DNA from: CAMAVH01 sp964628235
Lineage (GTDB): Bacteria; Pseudomonadota; Alphaproteobacteria; SMXQ01
Direction of reading: 5' to 3'
Assembly (NCBI GenBank): GCA_964628235.1
Contig: CAZVLU010000001.1
Coordinates: forward strand, 1 to 64,000
DNA: 64,000 bases
The notes under the pieces were generated by a model. It saw only the letters and a list, made by a program, of their open reading frames with translations. It was not told where the DNA came from and made no database searches. Shown here piece after piece: positions 24,911 to 33,390 of this stretch (position 1 is its first letter; the number at the start of each line of letters is the position of its first letter). Position numbers and translations under genes: made by a program.

Positions 24911-27900
24911 TTATTCGGCCGCCGTTGCGCGCAAATTCAATCGCTTGAGGCAACGGTCGATCCATTGCGCCGTCAGCTTCTCCTGGGCGCGGTTCTGGCC
25001 CAGGCGTTCGCGCAAGCTGCGGAAATCCACCAGGTCGAGCGGCTGATCCTGGTTGGAGCAGGTGAAGACGACATGGCTCTTGCCGGTGATCGGATCGACA
25101 TGGGTCTGCAGGCACTGGGCGCAGATTTCCTTCATCATGCATTGCATCGGCGAGTTGATGCTGCCGTAAGCATGATGATCGGGGCGCAAGTACGGCTTCA
25201 GCACCGTGTGGCGGGCGCGGCCGACGGCGGCCATCATGCCGTCCGAGCCGATGGCGATGATGCGGTCGACCGCGTCGAGCTTGATCGGGATGTCGCCGAG
25301 CGCGCCGGAGCCGTAAGAGACCATCGCCTCGACGATATTGCCGACGAAGCGTTTGTCTTGGGCACGCGTCAGCGCGAAGCCGGGGCCTTCGTCGGAGCAC
25401 CAGATCACCACATCGGCCGCCGCCTCGATCTGCTCGACTTTGTAGCGATCGATCAGCTTCTTGTAGCCAGCGAAGTACAGCACCTTCGAGCCGGCGGCGC
25501 GCAACGCCTGGCCGATCGAGAACAGCACGGCGTTGCCGAGGCCGCCGCCAACCAGCAGCACGGTCTCGCCCGCCGGCGTCTCGGTGGCAGCACCCGTCGG
25601 CCCCATCAGGATCACCGGCTCGCCGATTTTGAGCGAGGCGCAAAGATCGCTCGAGCCGCCCATCTCCAAGGCGATGACCGAGATCAGGCCCTTGTCGCGG
25701 TCGACCCAAGCGCCGGTCAAGGCCAAACCTTCCATGTTGAGGATCGTGCCGTCGATGCGCGGCGCCAGGCTCTCGAAGTTCTGTAGCCGGTAGAACTGGC
25801 CCGGCTCGAAATTCTTGGCGGCGAGCGGCGCATGCACCACCACCTCGATGATCGTCGGCGTCAGGCGGTTGACCGCATGGACGGTGGCGCGCAAGGCGCG
25901 ATTCATGTCGGCAATGAGATCGACCGGCTTGATAGCTGTCGGCGCGCGTTTGGCGAGCACGCGGCTGACCACCGGATAGCCCTGCTTGGCGCTGCCCATG
26001 GCTTTCACCACGTTGCCGGCGAAGGACGGATGCAGATCGCCGAAGAAGCTGACAGCGCGGCCGTCGGGCTCGATGGCGGTGAGCACGCGCACTTGCTCGG
26101 GCTTGGCGAGCTTTTCCGGCGTCGCCGGATTGCCGTCTTCGTCCAGCGCGCGGAAATATTTGCCGTCGAGCGACATATGGGCGGCGTCTTCGCGGGCCAA
26201 AACCGTATTCGGCTGGGTGCCGGCGGCGATCAGCACGCTGCGCGCCGGCAATTGCACGGTCTTGCCGCTATCCACCAGCCGGCCGTCATCGCCCGCTTCC
26301 ATGCGTGCGCAGGTGATGGCGCGGGCATGGCCGAACTCGTCGACTTCGATCTCGACGGGGCTTAAGCCCTCGGCGAAATCGATGCCTTCCTCCATCGCTT
26401 TCTCCACTTCCTCGTGGTTCAGCGTGTAACTCGGGCTGTCGGTCATCCAGCGGCGATAGGCCAGCGTGGCACCACCCCAGGAGCGCAGCAGCTTGATCAG
26501 GTTGGCTTCGCGGTTCTCTTTCGCCGCCGCCTCGCGCTCGGCGCGAATCGCGCGCGCATGGGCGATGAATTCGTCGGCGATGATCGTGTCTTCCGGATTC
26601 CACGCCGCGCGCACCTTGGCCTCGCCGCGCTCGGCGACCAGCGTCTCGTAGCGCGCCAGGAACTTCTCGACCTGCACCGGATAATAGGCGAGCGATTCGG
26701 TCGCGGTGTCGATGGCGGTCAAGCCGCCACCGATGACGACGACCGGCAGGCGCACTTGCAGATTGGCCAGCGAGCCCGGCTTGGCAGCGCCGGTGAGCTG
26801 CAAGCCCATCAGGAAATCGGACGCTTGGCGCACGCCGCGCGCCAGCGCGTTGGGCATCTCGATGAAGGTCGGCCGTCCCGCCCCGGCGCAGAGCGCGATA
26901 TGGTCGAAGCCGCGCGCCAGCGCCGACTCGATGGTCAGCGTGCCGCCGAAGCGCACGCCGCCGAACATGGCGAAGCTGGCGCGGCGCTCGAGCAGCAAGC
27001 GCACGATCTTGAGGAAATTCTTGTCCCAGCGCACGGTGATGCCGTACTCGGCGACGCCGCCGAATCCGGCCATGGCGCGGTCGCCGAGCGGCTCGGTCAG
27101 TTCGGCGATGTTGCGGATCGGCTTGAACGGCACGCGCGAGCCGTCGAGCGCCACGCCGGAGATGTCCTCAGGCAAGGGCTCGATCTTCAGGCCATCGACG
27201 GCGACGACCGTATGGCCGTCGTTCATCAGATGATGGGCGAGCGTGTAGCCGGCGGGGCCGAGGCCGACGACCAGCACCTTGTAGCCGGCATCGACCTTGG
27301 GCAGCGGCCGGCGGATGTTCAGCGGATTCCACCGCGTCAGCAGGCTGTAAAGCTCGAAGCCCCAGGGCAGCGCCAGAACGTCTTTCAGCGTGCGCGTCTC
27401 GACCTGCGGGATGTTGACAGGCTCCTGCTTCTGATAGATGCAGGACTTCATGCAGTCGTTGCAGATGCGGTGGCCGGTGCCGGCGGTCATCGGATTGTCG
27501 ATGACGACGACGGCGAGCGCGCCGAGCGTGTGGCCCGCCGCCTTCAGGCTGTTCATCTCGGAGATTTTCTCTTCGAGCGGACAGCCGGCCAGCGTGACGC
27601 CGAACGGGCTCTTCTGATAAGCGCCCGTCTTGCGGTCCTTCAGGCCTTTCGAGCAGGAATCCTTGCCCTGGTTGTGGCAGAAGATGCAGTAGTTCGCCTG
27701 ATCGAGCGCGGCATTGAGGTCCATGCCGGCATCGGTCAGCGCGAAGCCCTGGCGCTGACGCCAGTGATGCGGCGACAGACGGATCATCGTCACGCCGTCG
27801 CGCAGCTCGGTCTCGACCGGCACGAGATGCTGGAAATCGAGCTTCTTCGGCACCTTGAACAGCACGCCGGCAGCGAAGCGCGCTTGGCCGACCGGATGCA

Positions 27901-28426
27901 GCGTCGCCCAGGCGGCGAAAGCCTCGGCAAGATCGAGCGCCTCCTTGTTCGCGGCCTCGTCCTTCTGCCAGCCGAGCACGGCGACGGCGAAGGACTGCTC
28001 CGTCAACGGCGCGCCGAGCTTGGCGACCAGCGTCGCCTCGATCGGCGCAATGTCGAGGGCAGCCAGCTCGTCGGGCTTGAAGCGCTTGACGGCGCGGCGC
28101 TGCACGAACAGCCGCTTCACTTCATAGAGCGGCGCCAGCGCGTCATGTCGCGCGGCTAGCGCGCGTAGCTCGTCTTGGATACCGAACAGGCCGCCGAGAA
28201 AATCTTCCAAATGCGGCGCGAGGTCGATGATCAGAGTCGACTCGTCCTTGTCCTCAACCGCGTCGGGCGTCGCGCGCGCCGCCATCAGGCGGTTGAACAG
28301 CTCGACATCCGCCGTCTGCAGGTAAGCGACGAAGGCGCCGTCGAGCTTGACCAGCCCCGGCCGCGCGTAAAGATCGGCGAAGTCGAGACCGTGAGCGAGT
28401 TTGAGAGACGCGGCGGACTGAGTCAT
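24911..28426 (-). CDS. Large fused FAD / iron-sulfur oxidoreductase
   Basis: About 1,171 residues with several modules in one chain. Residues ~1-235 match nothing I recognise. Cysteine clusters at ~245-260 (CIFCHNQGKDSC) and ~320-327 (CNDCMKSC) resemble the Fe-S region of GltD/DPD-type enzymes. An FAD/NAD pyridine-nucleotide-reductase module starts near 395 (VVGLGPAGYTLAHHL), with a second dinucleotide motif VVIGGGLTAIDTA. A C-terminal ferredoxin-reductase module (~830-1150) has LVGGGLGNAVLF and a PyrK-like [2Fe-2S] set (CMMKEICAQC). It probably passes electrons from NAD(P)H to an acceptor. It follows the siroheme reductase gene on the same strand, suggesting a redox partnership. The start is MTQSAAS; an ATG five codons upstream is possible. 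Confidence 0.8.
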   Translation of the reverse strand: MTQSAASLKLAHGLDFADLYARPGLVKLDGAFVAYLQTADVELFNRLMAARATPDAVEDKDESTLIIDLAPHLEDFLGGLFGIQDELRALAARHDALAPLYEVKRLFVQRRAVKRFKPDELAALDIAPIEATLVAKLGAPLTEQSFAVAVLGWQKDEAANKEALDLAEAFAAWATLHPVGQARFAAGVLFKVPKKLDFQHLVPVETELRDGVTMIRLSPHHWRQRQGFALTDAGMDLNAALDQANYCIFCHNQGKDSCSKGLKDRKTGAYQKSPFGVTLAGCPLEEKISEMNSLKAAGHTLGALAVVVIDNPMTAGTGHRICNDCMKSCIYQKQEPVNIPQVETRTLKDVLALPWGFELYSLLTRWNPLNIRRPLPKVDAGYKVLVVGLGPAGYTLAHHLMNDGHTVVAVDGLKIEPLPEDISGVALDGSRVPFKPIRNIAELTEPLGDRAMAGFGGVAEYGITVRWDKNFLKIVRLLLERRASFAMFGGVRFGGTLTIESALARGFDHIALCAGAGRPTFIEMPNALARGVRQASDFLMGLQLTGAAKPGSLANLQVRLPVVVIGGGLTAIDTATESLAYYPVQVEKFLARYETLVAERGEAKVRAAWNPEDTIIADEFIAHARAIRAEREAAAKENREANLIKLLRSWGGATLAYRRWMTDSPSYTLNHEEVEKAMEEGIDFAEGLSPVEIEVDEFGHARAITCARMEAGDDGRLVDSGKTVQLPARSVLIAAGTQPNTVLAREDAAHMSLDGKYFRALDEDGNPATPEKLAKPEQVRVLTAIEPDGRAVSFFGDLHPSFAGNVVKAMGSAKQGYPVVSRVLAKRAPTAIKPVDLIADMNRALRATVHAVNRLTPTIIEVVVHAPLAAKNFEPGQFYRLQNFESLAPRIDGTILNMEGLALTGAWVDRDKGLISVIALEMGGSSDLCASLKIGEPVILMGPTGAATETPAGETVLLVGGGLGNAVLFSIGQALRAAGSKVLYFAGYKKLIDRYKVEQIEAAADVVIWCSDEGPGFALTRAQDKRFVGNIVEAMVSYGSGALGDIPIKLDAVDRIIAIGSDGMMAAVGRARHTVLKPYLRPDHHAYGSINSPMQCMMKEICAQCLQTHVDPITGKSHVVFTCSNQDQPLDLVDFRSLRERLGQNRAQEKLTAQWIDRCLKRLNLRATAAE

Positions 28427-28451
28427 GGCGAAGGCAATCACATGAAAGAAG

Positions 28452-28478
28452 GGGCGCGCCAGGTGATCTGGCGCGCCC
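28452..28478. terminator. Hairpin between siroheme reductase and oxidoreductase genes
   Basis: A perfect 11-bp stem (GGGCGCGCCAG / CTGGCGCGCCC) with a 5-base loop. On the minus strand it is followed by only an interrupted T-run, so it may be a partial terminator or an mRNA-stabilising hairpin that sets the relative expression of the two genes. Confidence 0.6.
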
Positions 28479-28531
28479 TATTTACAGCATATGGGAAAGC
28501 CGGCCTAGTTTGGCCAGCCTAAATCAGGGCG

Positions 28532-30715
28532 CTAGCGGCCCTTGATCATATCGAGAACGGAGCTGCCGGCCGAATCGTCCAGGCCCGAACCGAAGCCGGC
28601 GAACCCGGCGGCGGCCACCGGCTTGGCGATGACGTCTTCGACAGTGTCCTGCCAGAGGGCGAGCACCTCGCGCAGGGCATCCAACTGGCCATCCTTCTGA
28701 TCAGTGGCCTTGCTGCTCAGCTTGGCGCGGGCGGCGAGGTAGCCGTCGAGCGCGCCGATCACCTCAGCATCATCGGCATAGGCCGCGCGGACGCCGCTGA
28801 TCGCCATCTCTTCGGTATCGTCTTCGGCGCCCGGCATCATGGCGCGGATGCGCAGACGCTGGGCCGAGTAGCGGAAGCCGAGATCGGAGAATTCGCGGGC
28901 GCGCTCATTGAGGCCGGCCGCCAGCGCGCGGTCGGTCGAGATCAGCGCATCGTCGGCCAGGTCCTTCTGCACATCGTCGTCCGCCGTGGCGGCCGCGCAT
29001 TCCGCCGTGCGGCCTGCCGGCGGCAGGAATTCCCAGTCTTCGCCGAAGTCGAAAAACAGGCCCTCGTTCGCCGGATCGACTTCCTTCTCGACCGGCTCGA
29101 TCAGCTTGCGGATGCCGTCCTTGCCGAGGCGCAGCGACCAGTCGCGCACGCTCTCGTCGGCCTGCTTGCCAGACGCATAGCCGTCGAGCAGCAATTCGAG
29201 GGCGCGTTTGGCGAGACGGGCGGGCACGACCGGGCCGAGCAAAGCGAGATGGCCGTTTTTGCGCTCTTCGCCGCCGACATAGATTTGATAGTGCGGCGCG
29301 TTGCGCGAGCCGATCTTCTTGCCCATGCCGCGGAAACCGAAGTCCGCCACATGATGCAGACCGCAACCGTTCTGACAGCCTGAAATCTTGATGTTGAGGT
29401 TCGGCTTGGCCGCGTAATTGGTGGCCAATTCCTGCACTTCGAGACCGAAGGTCTGCGACGTGGTGATGCCGATGCCGCAGGTGGTGGTGCCGGGGCAGGC
29501 GATGACGTTGGCGACGTCGCCGGCATGATTCTCGACGCCGAAGCCGAGCGCGCGCACGGCGGCGACGACCTTCTCCACGACGCCCTGCTTCAGGCCTTCG
29601 ATGACGAGGTTCTGGTCGCGCGTGGTGCGCAGGCGCGTGGCGCCGTTCTGTTCGGCGATGGCGACGAATTGGTCCATCTCGTCAGACGACAGCAGGCCCA
29701 GTTCCGGCTTGGCGACGACCGAGAAGTTGCCGTCATGCTGATGCACGACGCCGCCGGGCGATGTCGGCTCCGGCGCGTTTTCGCCCTGGCGCCATTCGAG
29801 CGGCTGCCAAGCGCGTTGCGGCATCGTCTTGGTGCGGGCGAACTCTTCCTCGAACAGCGCGCGGAATTTGTCCGCCCCGAAGCGCTTGTTGACGAACTTG
29901 ATGCGCGCCTGGTTGCGGTTGCGGCGATTGGAATAGCGCTGATGGATGCGCACCAACGCCTCGACCACAGCCGGCAGGTCTTTCTCTTCGACGAAGTCGG
30001 ATACCAACGAAGCCGGCACGGCGATGCCGCCGGTGCCGCCGCCGGCGTAGGCCTTGAAGCCCGGACGGCCCGACGCGTCGCGCACGGCGACAAGGCCGAG
30101 ATCGTGGATCGACGACGAGGCGCAATCGGTCTCGCAGCCCGACACGGTGATCTTGAATTTGCGCGGCATATGCTGGACGAGCGGATGGCGAATCCAGCTC
30201 AGCGCCAGGCGGTCGGCGACCTTGCCGGCGTCGACATGCTCGCGCGGGCAGATGCCGGCGAGCTGGCAGGAGGTCATGTTGCGCAGGGTGTTGCCGCAGG
30301 CTTCGCGCGAGGTCAGGCCGCGCTCATAGAGGAATTGCAGCAGGTCCGGCGCCTCGTCCGGCTTGATGAAATAGATTTGCAGATCCTGGCGCGTCGAGAC
30401 GTGGATCTTGGCGCCGGCGAATTTGCGGTTGGCTTCGGCGACGGTGCGCGCCCAATCGAACGGCAGCAAGCCGCCCGGCACCTTGATGCGCAGCATGTGG
30501 ACGTTCGGCTGCAACTGGCCGTAAAGGCCATAGCGCAGGCGGAAGCCCTGCCATTTGGTGGCGTCCCACTCGCCCGACTTCACCTTGGCGTAGGCGGCGC
30601 GAAATTCGTCGGCGTCGGAGACGCGCGCCAAGGGCTCCAGGCCATTGGCTTCGTCAATAGGTGGCGGGGCTTGCCGGCTGCGTGCGGCGGCAGCCAGATC
30701 GAAGGTCTCGGACAT
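28532..30715 (-). CDS. Nitrite/sulfite reductase (siroheme, [4Fe-4S])
   Basis: A 727-residue reductase with two NIR/SIR repeats, for six-electron reduction of sulfite or nitrite. The siroheme/Fe-S cysteines are in the second repeat: C407-x5-C413 (CPGTTTCG) and C447-x3-C451 (GCQNGCG). Unusually, the first repeat has a second full set: C150-x5-C156 and C194-x3-C198. Substrate-side Arg/Lys blocks (STRQDLQIYFIKP, LRTTRDQNLVIEGL) are present. A ~150-residue C-terminal helical extension (from about residue 580) exceeds the usual length; its role is unknown. Assimilatory sulfur or nitrogen reduction is likely, but which substrate is not decidable. Confidence 0.85.
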   Translation of the reverse strand: MSETFDLAAAARSRQAPPPIDEANGLEPLARVSDADEFRAAYAKVKSGEWDATKWQGFRLRYGLYGQLQPNVHMLRIKVPGGLLPFDWARTVAEANRKFAGAKIHVSTRQDLQIYFIKPDEAPDLLQFLYERGLTSREACGNTLRNMTSCQLAGICPREHVDAGKVADRLALSWIRHPLVQHMPRKFKITVSGCETDCASSSIHDLGLVAVRDASGRPGFKAYAGGGTGGIAVPASLVSDFVEEKDLPAVVEALVRIHQRYSNRRNRNQARIKFVNKRFGADKFRALFEEEFARTKTMPQRAWQPLEWRQGENAPEPTSPGGVVHQHDGNFSVVAKPELGLLSSDEMDQFVAIAEQNGATRLRTTRDQNLVIEGLKQGVVEKVVAAVRALGFGVENHAGDVANVIACPGTTTCGIGITTSQTFGLEVQELATNYAAKPNLNIKISGCQNGCGLHHVADFGFRGMGKKIGSRNAPHYQIYVGGEERKNGHLALLGPVVPARLAKRALELLLDGYASGKQADESVRDWSLRLGKDGIRKLIEPVEKEVDPANEGLFFDFGEDWEFLPPAGRTAECAAATADDDVQKDLADDALISTDRALAAGLNERAREFSDLGFRYSAQRLRIRAMMPGAEDDTEEMAISGVRAAYADDAEVIGALDGYLAARAKLSSKATDQKDGQLDALREVLALWQDTVEDVIAKPVAAAGFAGFGSGLDDSAGSSVLDMIKGR

Positions 30716-30934
30716 GCGGAATCTCCCTCGCCCCCGGGTGCAGGGCGGTCAACTGGCGCGCATTATGACCAGGAGGACCCCAAAGTCAACGCTTTGGCCT
30801 GTGAAATAGAATATATTACAAATATTTACTGTTTATATAGGGCCTGTGATGGCGGAACCTTGCATCCGGGCAGCCTCGCGCGCATATCTGCCGCGTTCTC
30901 CACCCCGAGATCGCCCCCATTTCAGGTGCCTGCC
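30716..30934. promoter_or_regulatory. Divergent intergenic region, AT-rich core
   Basis: 219 bp between the divergent siroheme reductase and ctaA genes. About 30800-30840 is strongly AT-rich (AATATATTACAAATATTTAC) in a GC-rich background, consistent with promoters for one or both genes. I see no clear operator. Confidence 0.5.
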
Positions 30935-32008
30935 ATGTCCGCCAGCGTTTCCGCCGCCCAGCCAGCGCTCCATCAGCCGGAACGCATCATCGGCTGGTGG
31001 CTCGCCCTCTCGGCGGCCATGGTCTTTGTCATGATCGTGATCGGCGGCGTGACGCGGCTGACCGAATCCGGCCTCTCGATCGTCGAATGGCAGCCCCTGA
31101 TCGGCGCCCTGCCCCCCTTGAGCGAGTCGCACTGGCAGGCGCTGTTCGACAAATACCGCCAGTTTCCCGAATACCAGAAGGTCAACGCCGGCATGACGCT
31201 GGCCGAGTTCAAGGGCATCTTCTGGCTCGAATATATCCATCGCCTGTGGGGCCGCCTGATCGGCCTCGTCTTCGCGCTGCCGGCGATCTACTTCGTGATG
31301 AAAGGCTGGCTGCGCGGCAAGCTGCTCGGCCAAGTCGCCGTGCTGTTCGTCCTCGGCGGCGCGCAAGGCGCGCTCGGCTGGTTCATGGTCAAAAGCGGCC
31401 TGGTCAACGATCCGCGCGTCAGCCCCTATCGCCTGACCGCGCATCTCATGCTCGCCATCGTCGTGTTCGGCTGGCTGCTATGGCTGGCCCTCGCCCGCCT
31501 GCGCCCGGCGGACGGCTGGACGGCGACCGAGGGCGGTTTTTCGGCCGACGCGCGCCGCCTGCGCGCCTTCGCCCATCCGCTCGCCTTAGCGGTGGTCATC
31601 GTCATCGCCTCAGGCGGCTTCGTCGCCGGCCTCGACGCCGGCCTCACCTACAACACGTTTCCGCTGATGGATGGCAGCTTCATCCCCGACGGCTACGCCA
31701 TGCTGTCGCCGGTTTGGCGCAACCTGTTCGAGAACATTCCTTCTGTGCAGTTCAACCACCGTTGGCTGGCGACGGCGACGGCCGTGGCGCTGATCGCCTA
31801 TGCGCTCTACGCCAAGAGCAAGACCCTGCCCGCCGCCGCGCGGCAAGCGACCACGGCGCTGCTCGCCATGGCGCTGATCCAGCCGGCGCTCGGCATCGCC
31901 ACGCTGCTCACGGTCGTCGCCATCCCGCTCGCAGCGCTGCATCAGGCCGGCGCGGTGGTGCTGCTCGGCGTTCTTTTGTGGACGATGCGTTGCTTGAAGC
32001 AGCGCTAA
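30935..32008 (+). CDS. ctaA: Heme A synthase (CtaA/Cox15)
   Basis: A 357-residue membrane protein that oxidises heme O to heme A for aa3-type cytochrome oxidase. The Cox15 signature starts GGVTRLTESGLSIVEWQPLI, and conserved histidines for heme binding occur in EYIHRLWGRLIG, YRLTAHLML, FNHRWLA and ALHQAGA. About eight transmembrane helices are apparent. The frame is open far upstream, but homologues start near MSASVSAAQPA. Its presence implies an aerobic respiratory chain with a heme A oxidase. Confidence 0.94.
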   Translation: MSASVSAAQPALHQPERIIGWWLALSAAMVFVMIVIGGVTRLTESGLSIVEWQPLIGALPPLSESHWQALFDKYRQFPEYQKVNAGMTLAEFKGIFWLEYIHRLWGRLIGLVFALPAIYFVMKGWLRGKLLGQVAVLFVLGGAQGALGWFMVKSGLVNDPRVSPYRLTAHLMLAIVVFGWLLWLALARLRPADGWTATEGGFSADARRLRAFAHPLALAVVIVIASGGFVAGLDAGLTYNTFPLMDGSFIPDGYAMLSPVWRNLFENIPSVQFNHRWLATATAVALIAYALYAKSKTLPAAARQATTALLAMALIQPALGIATLLTVVAIPLAALHQAGAVVLLGVLLWTMRCLKQR

Positions 32009-32361
32009 AAAGCAGCGTTCATGGGCTCGCCGAACGGCTTGACCATACGCTTCAGAATGATAAGGTTTCGAAGAGTTAGAATTATAAGAGTTTAACCTCG
32101 ACCTTTTCGTGGCGCCCCCCGCAACCCCCTGTGACCCTGCATCCGTCGACGTCGCCTCCTTGTCTGCGGATGCCTTCGGCATCGCCAAAGCATCCCGTTA
32201 ACGGCGCTTTTCGCAGCGCAACAACGTCCTCGGTGGTTGCGCCCTCACGAGGCCGTGCCACAATCCGAAACAAGCCTTCTAAATCTAAAAGAAGACGGCG
32301 CCAGGGAGCGCCAGAAGCAGCCGTCCAAGCTTCACCGTCCATATCTGCAAGGGAGACTCGA
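32009..32361. other. Intergenic region before the TAXI transporter genes
   Basis: About 350 bp without a convincing gene. The first ~90 bp is AT-richer (AAGAGTTAGAATTATAAGAG) and probably carries the promoter of the transporter operon. The rest is mixed sequence; apart from short hairpins such as GATGCC-TTC-GGCATC I see no defined element. A GGGAGA ribosome site lies at the right end. Confidence 0.5.
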
Positions 32362-33351
32362 ATGAACAGCAAATTGCTCGCCCTGATCGGCGGGGCCGCG
32401 CTCTTGGCGACCGCCACGGCGGCCTCGGCGCAGAGCTACAACATGACGATCGCGGGCGCGAGCCCCGGCGGCTTGTGGACGCTGATCGGCACCGGTGTCG
32501 ATTCGGCGGTGAAGGCCGCCTATCCCGGCTCGACGATCACTTATCAGACTTCGGGCGGCGGCATCGCCAACGTCGGGCTCCTCGACCAGAAGCGCGTTCA
32601 GCTCGGCATCATCCACGACGTGGAGTTGAAGGACGCGATGGACGGCAAGGCGCCGTTCAAGGCCCCGATCAAGACCATGCGCGTTCTCGCCTATATGTAC
32701 GATTGGTCGCCGCAGCAATTGATCCTGACGAAGGAATTCGCCGACAAGCACGGCATCAAGACCTTCGACGACATCATCAGCAAGAAAGCGCCGGTGCGCA
32801 TGGTGCTGAACCGCCAAGGCAACATCGCCGCCACGGTGGGCACCGAGTTGTTCACCGCCGCCGGCGTCGACGTGAAGGACATCGAGAAGTGGGGCGGCCG
32901 CGTGATTTACGCCGCCTCCGCCGAACAGGCCGATCTGCTGAAGGACCGCCGCGTCGACCTGATCAACAACTCTCTGTTCGTGCGCCACGCCTCGTTGCTC
33001 GAAGTCGGCCAGGCTCTCCCGGTCGTCATGCTGCCGATCTCGAAAGGCATCATCGACAAGGTCTCGCAAGAGCTCGGCACCATTCCCTACGTCGTGAAGG
33101 GCGGCTCCTACCCCTATCAGCCGCAAGACGTGAGCACCGTGAGCTTCGGCGCGGCCGTCGTCACCAACAGCGCGATGCCCGATCAGGAGGCCTACAACTT
33201 GACCAAGGCGCTGGTCGAGCAGATCGAAAAAATCCGCGGCGTCCACAGCTCGATGAAGGAGCTGACGCCCGAATTGATGGCGAGCCTCAAGGTCACGCCC
33301 TATCACCCCGGCGCGGTCAAGTTTTACAAAGAAAAAGGCTTGATGAAGTAA
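32362..33351 (+). CDS. TAXI-family TRAP transporter solute-binding protein
   Basis: A 329-residue periplasmic binding protein with a clear signal peptide (cleavage near ASAQS, residue ~24). The TAXI-TRAP pattern is present: IAGASPGGLWTLIGTGVDSA, YQTSGGGIANVGLLDQKRVQ, GIIHDVELKDAM and KELTPELMASLKVTPYHPGA. TAXI proteins feed Na+- or H+-coupled TRAP permeases, usually for organic acids. It lies 39 bp ahead of the fused permease gene. By location it probably imports the substrate of the neighbouring oxygenase pathway. Confidence 0.92.
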   Translation: MNSKLLALIGGAALLATATAASAQSYNMTIAGASPGGLWTLIGTGVDSAVKAAYPGSTITYQTSGGGIANVGLLDQKRVQLGIIHDVELKDAMDGKAPFKAPIKTMRVLAYMYDWSPQQLILTKEFADKHGIKTFDDIISKKAPVRMVLNRQGNIAATVGTELFTAAGVDVKDIEKWGGRVIYAASAEQADLLKDRRVDLINNSLFVRHASLLEVGQALPVVMLPISKGIIDKVSQELGTIPYVVKGGSYPYQPQDVSTVSFGAAVVTNSAMPDQEAYNLTKALVEQIEKIRGVHSSMKELTPELMASLKVTPYHPGAVKFYKEKGLMK

Positions 33352-33390
33352 GCGCGCTCCGCCTGCAACTCAGTCGCAAGAGTACGTCCG

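Noticed and set aside
32200..32300. Possible minus-strand sigma-54 promoter (TGGCACGG) in the region before the TAXI genes
   Set aside because: No GC dinucleotide at the required -12 position, and it points away from the transporter genes.
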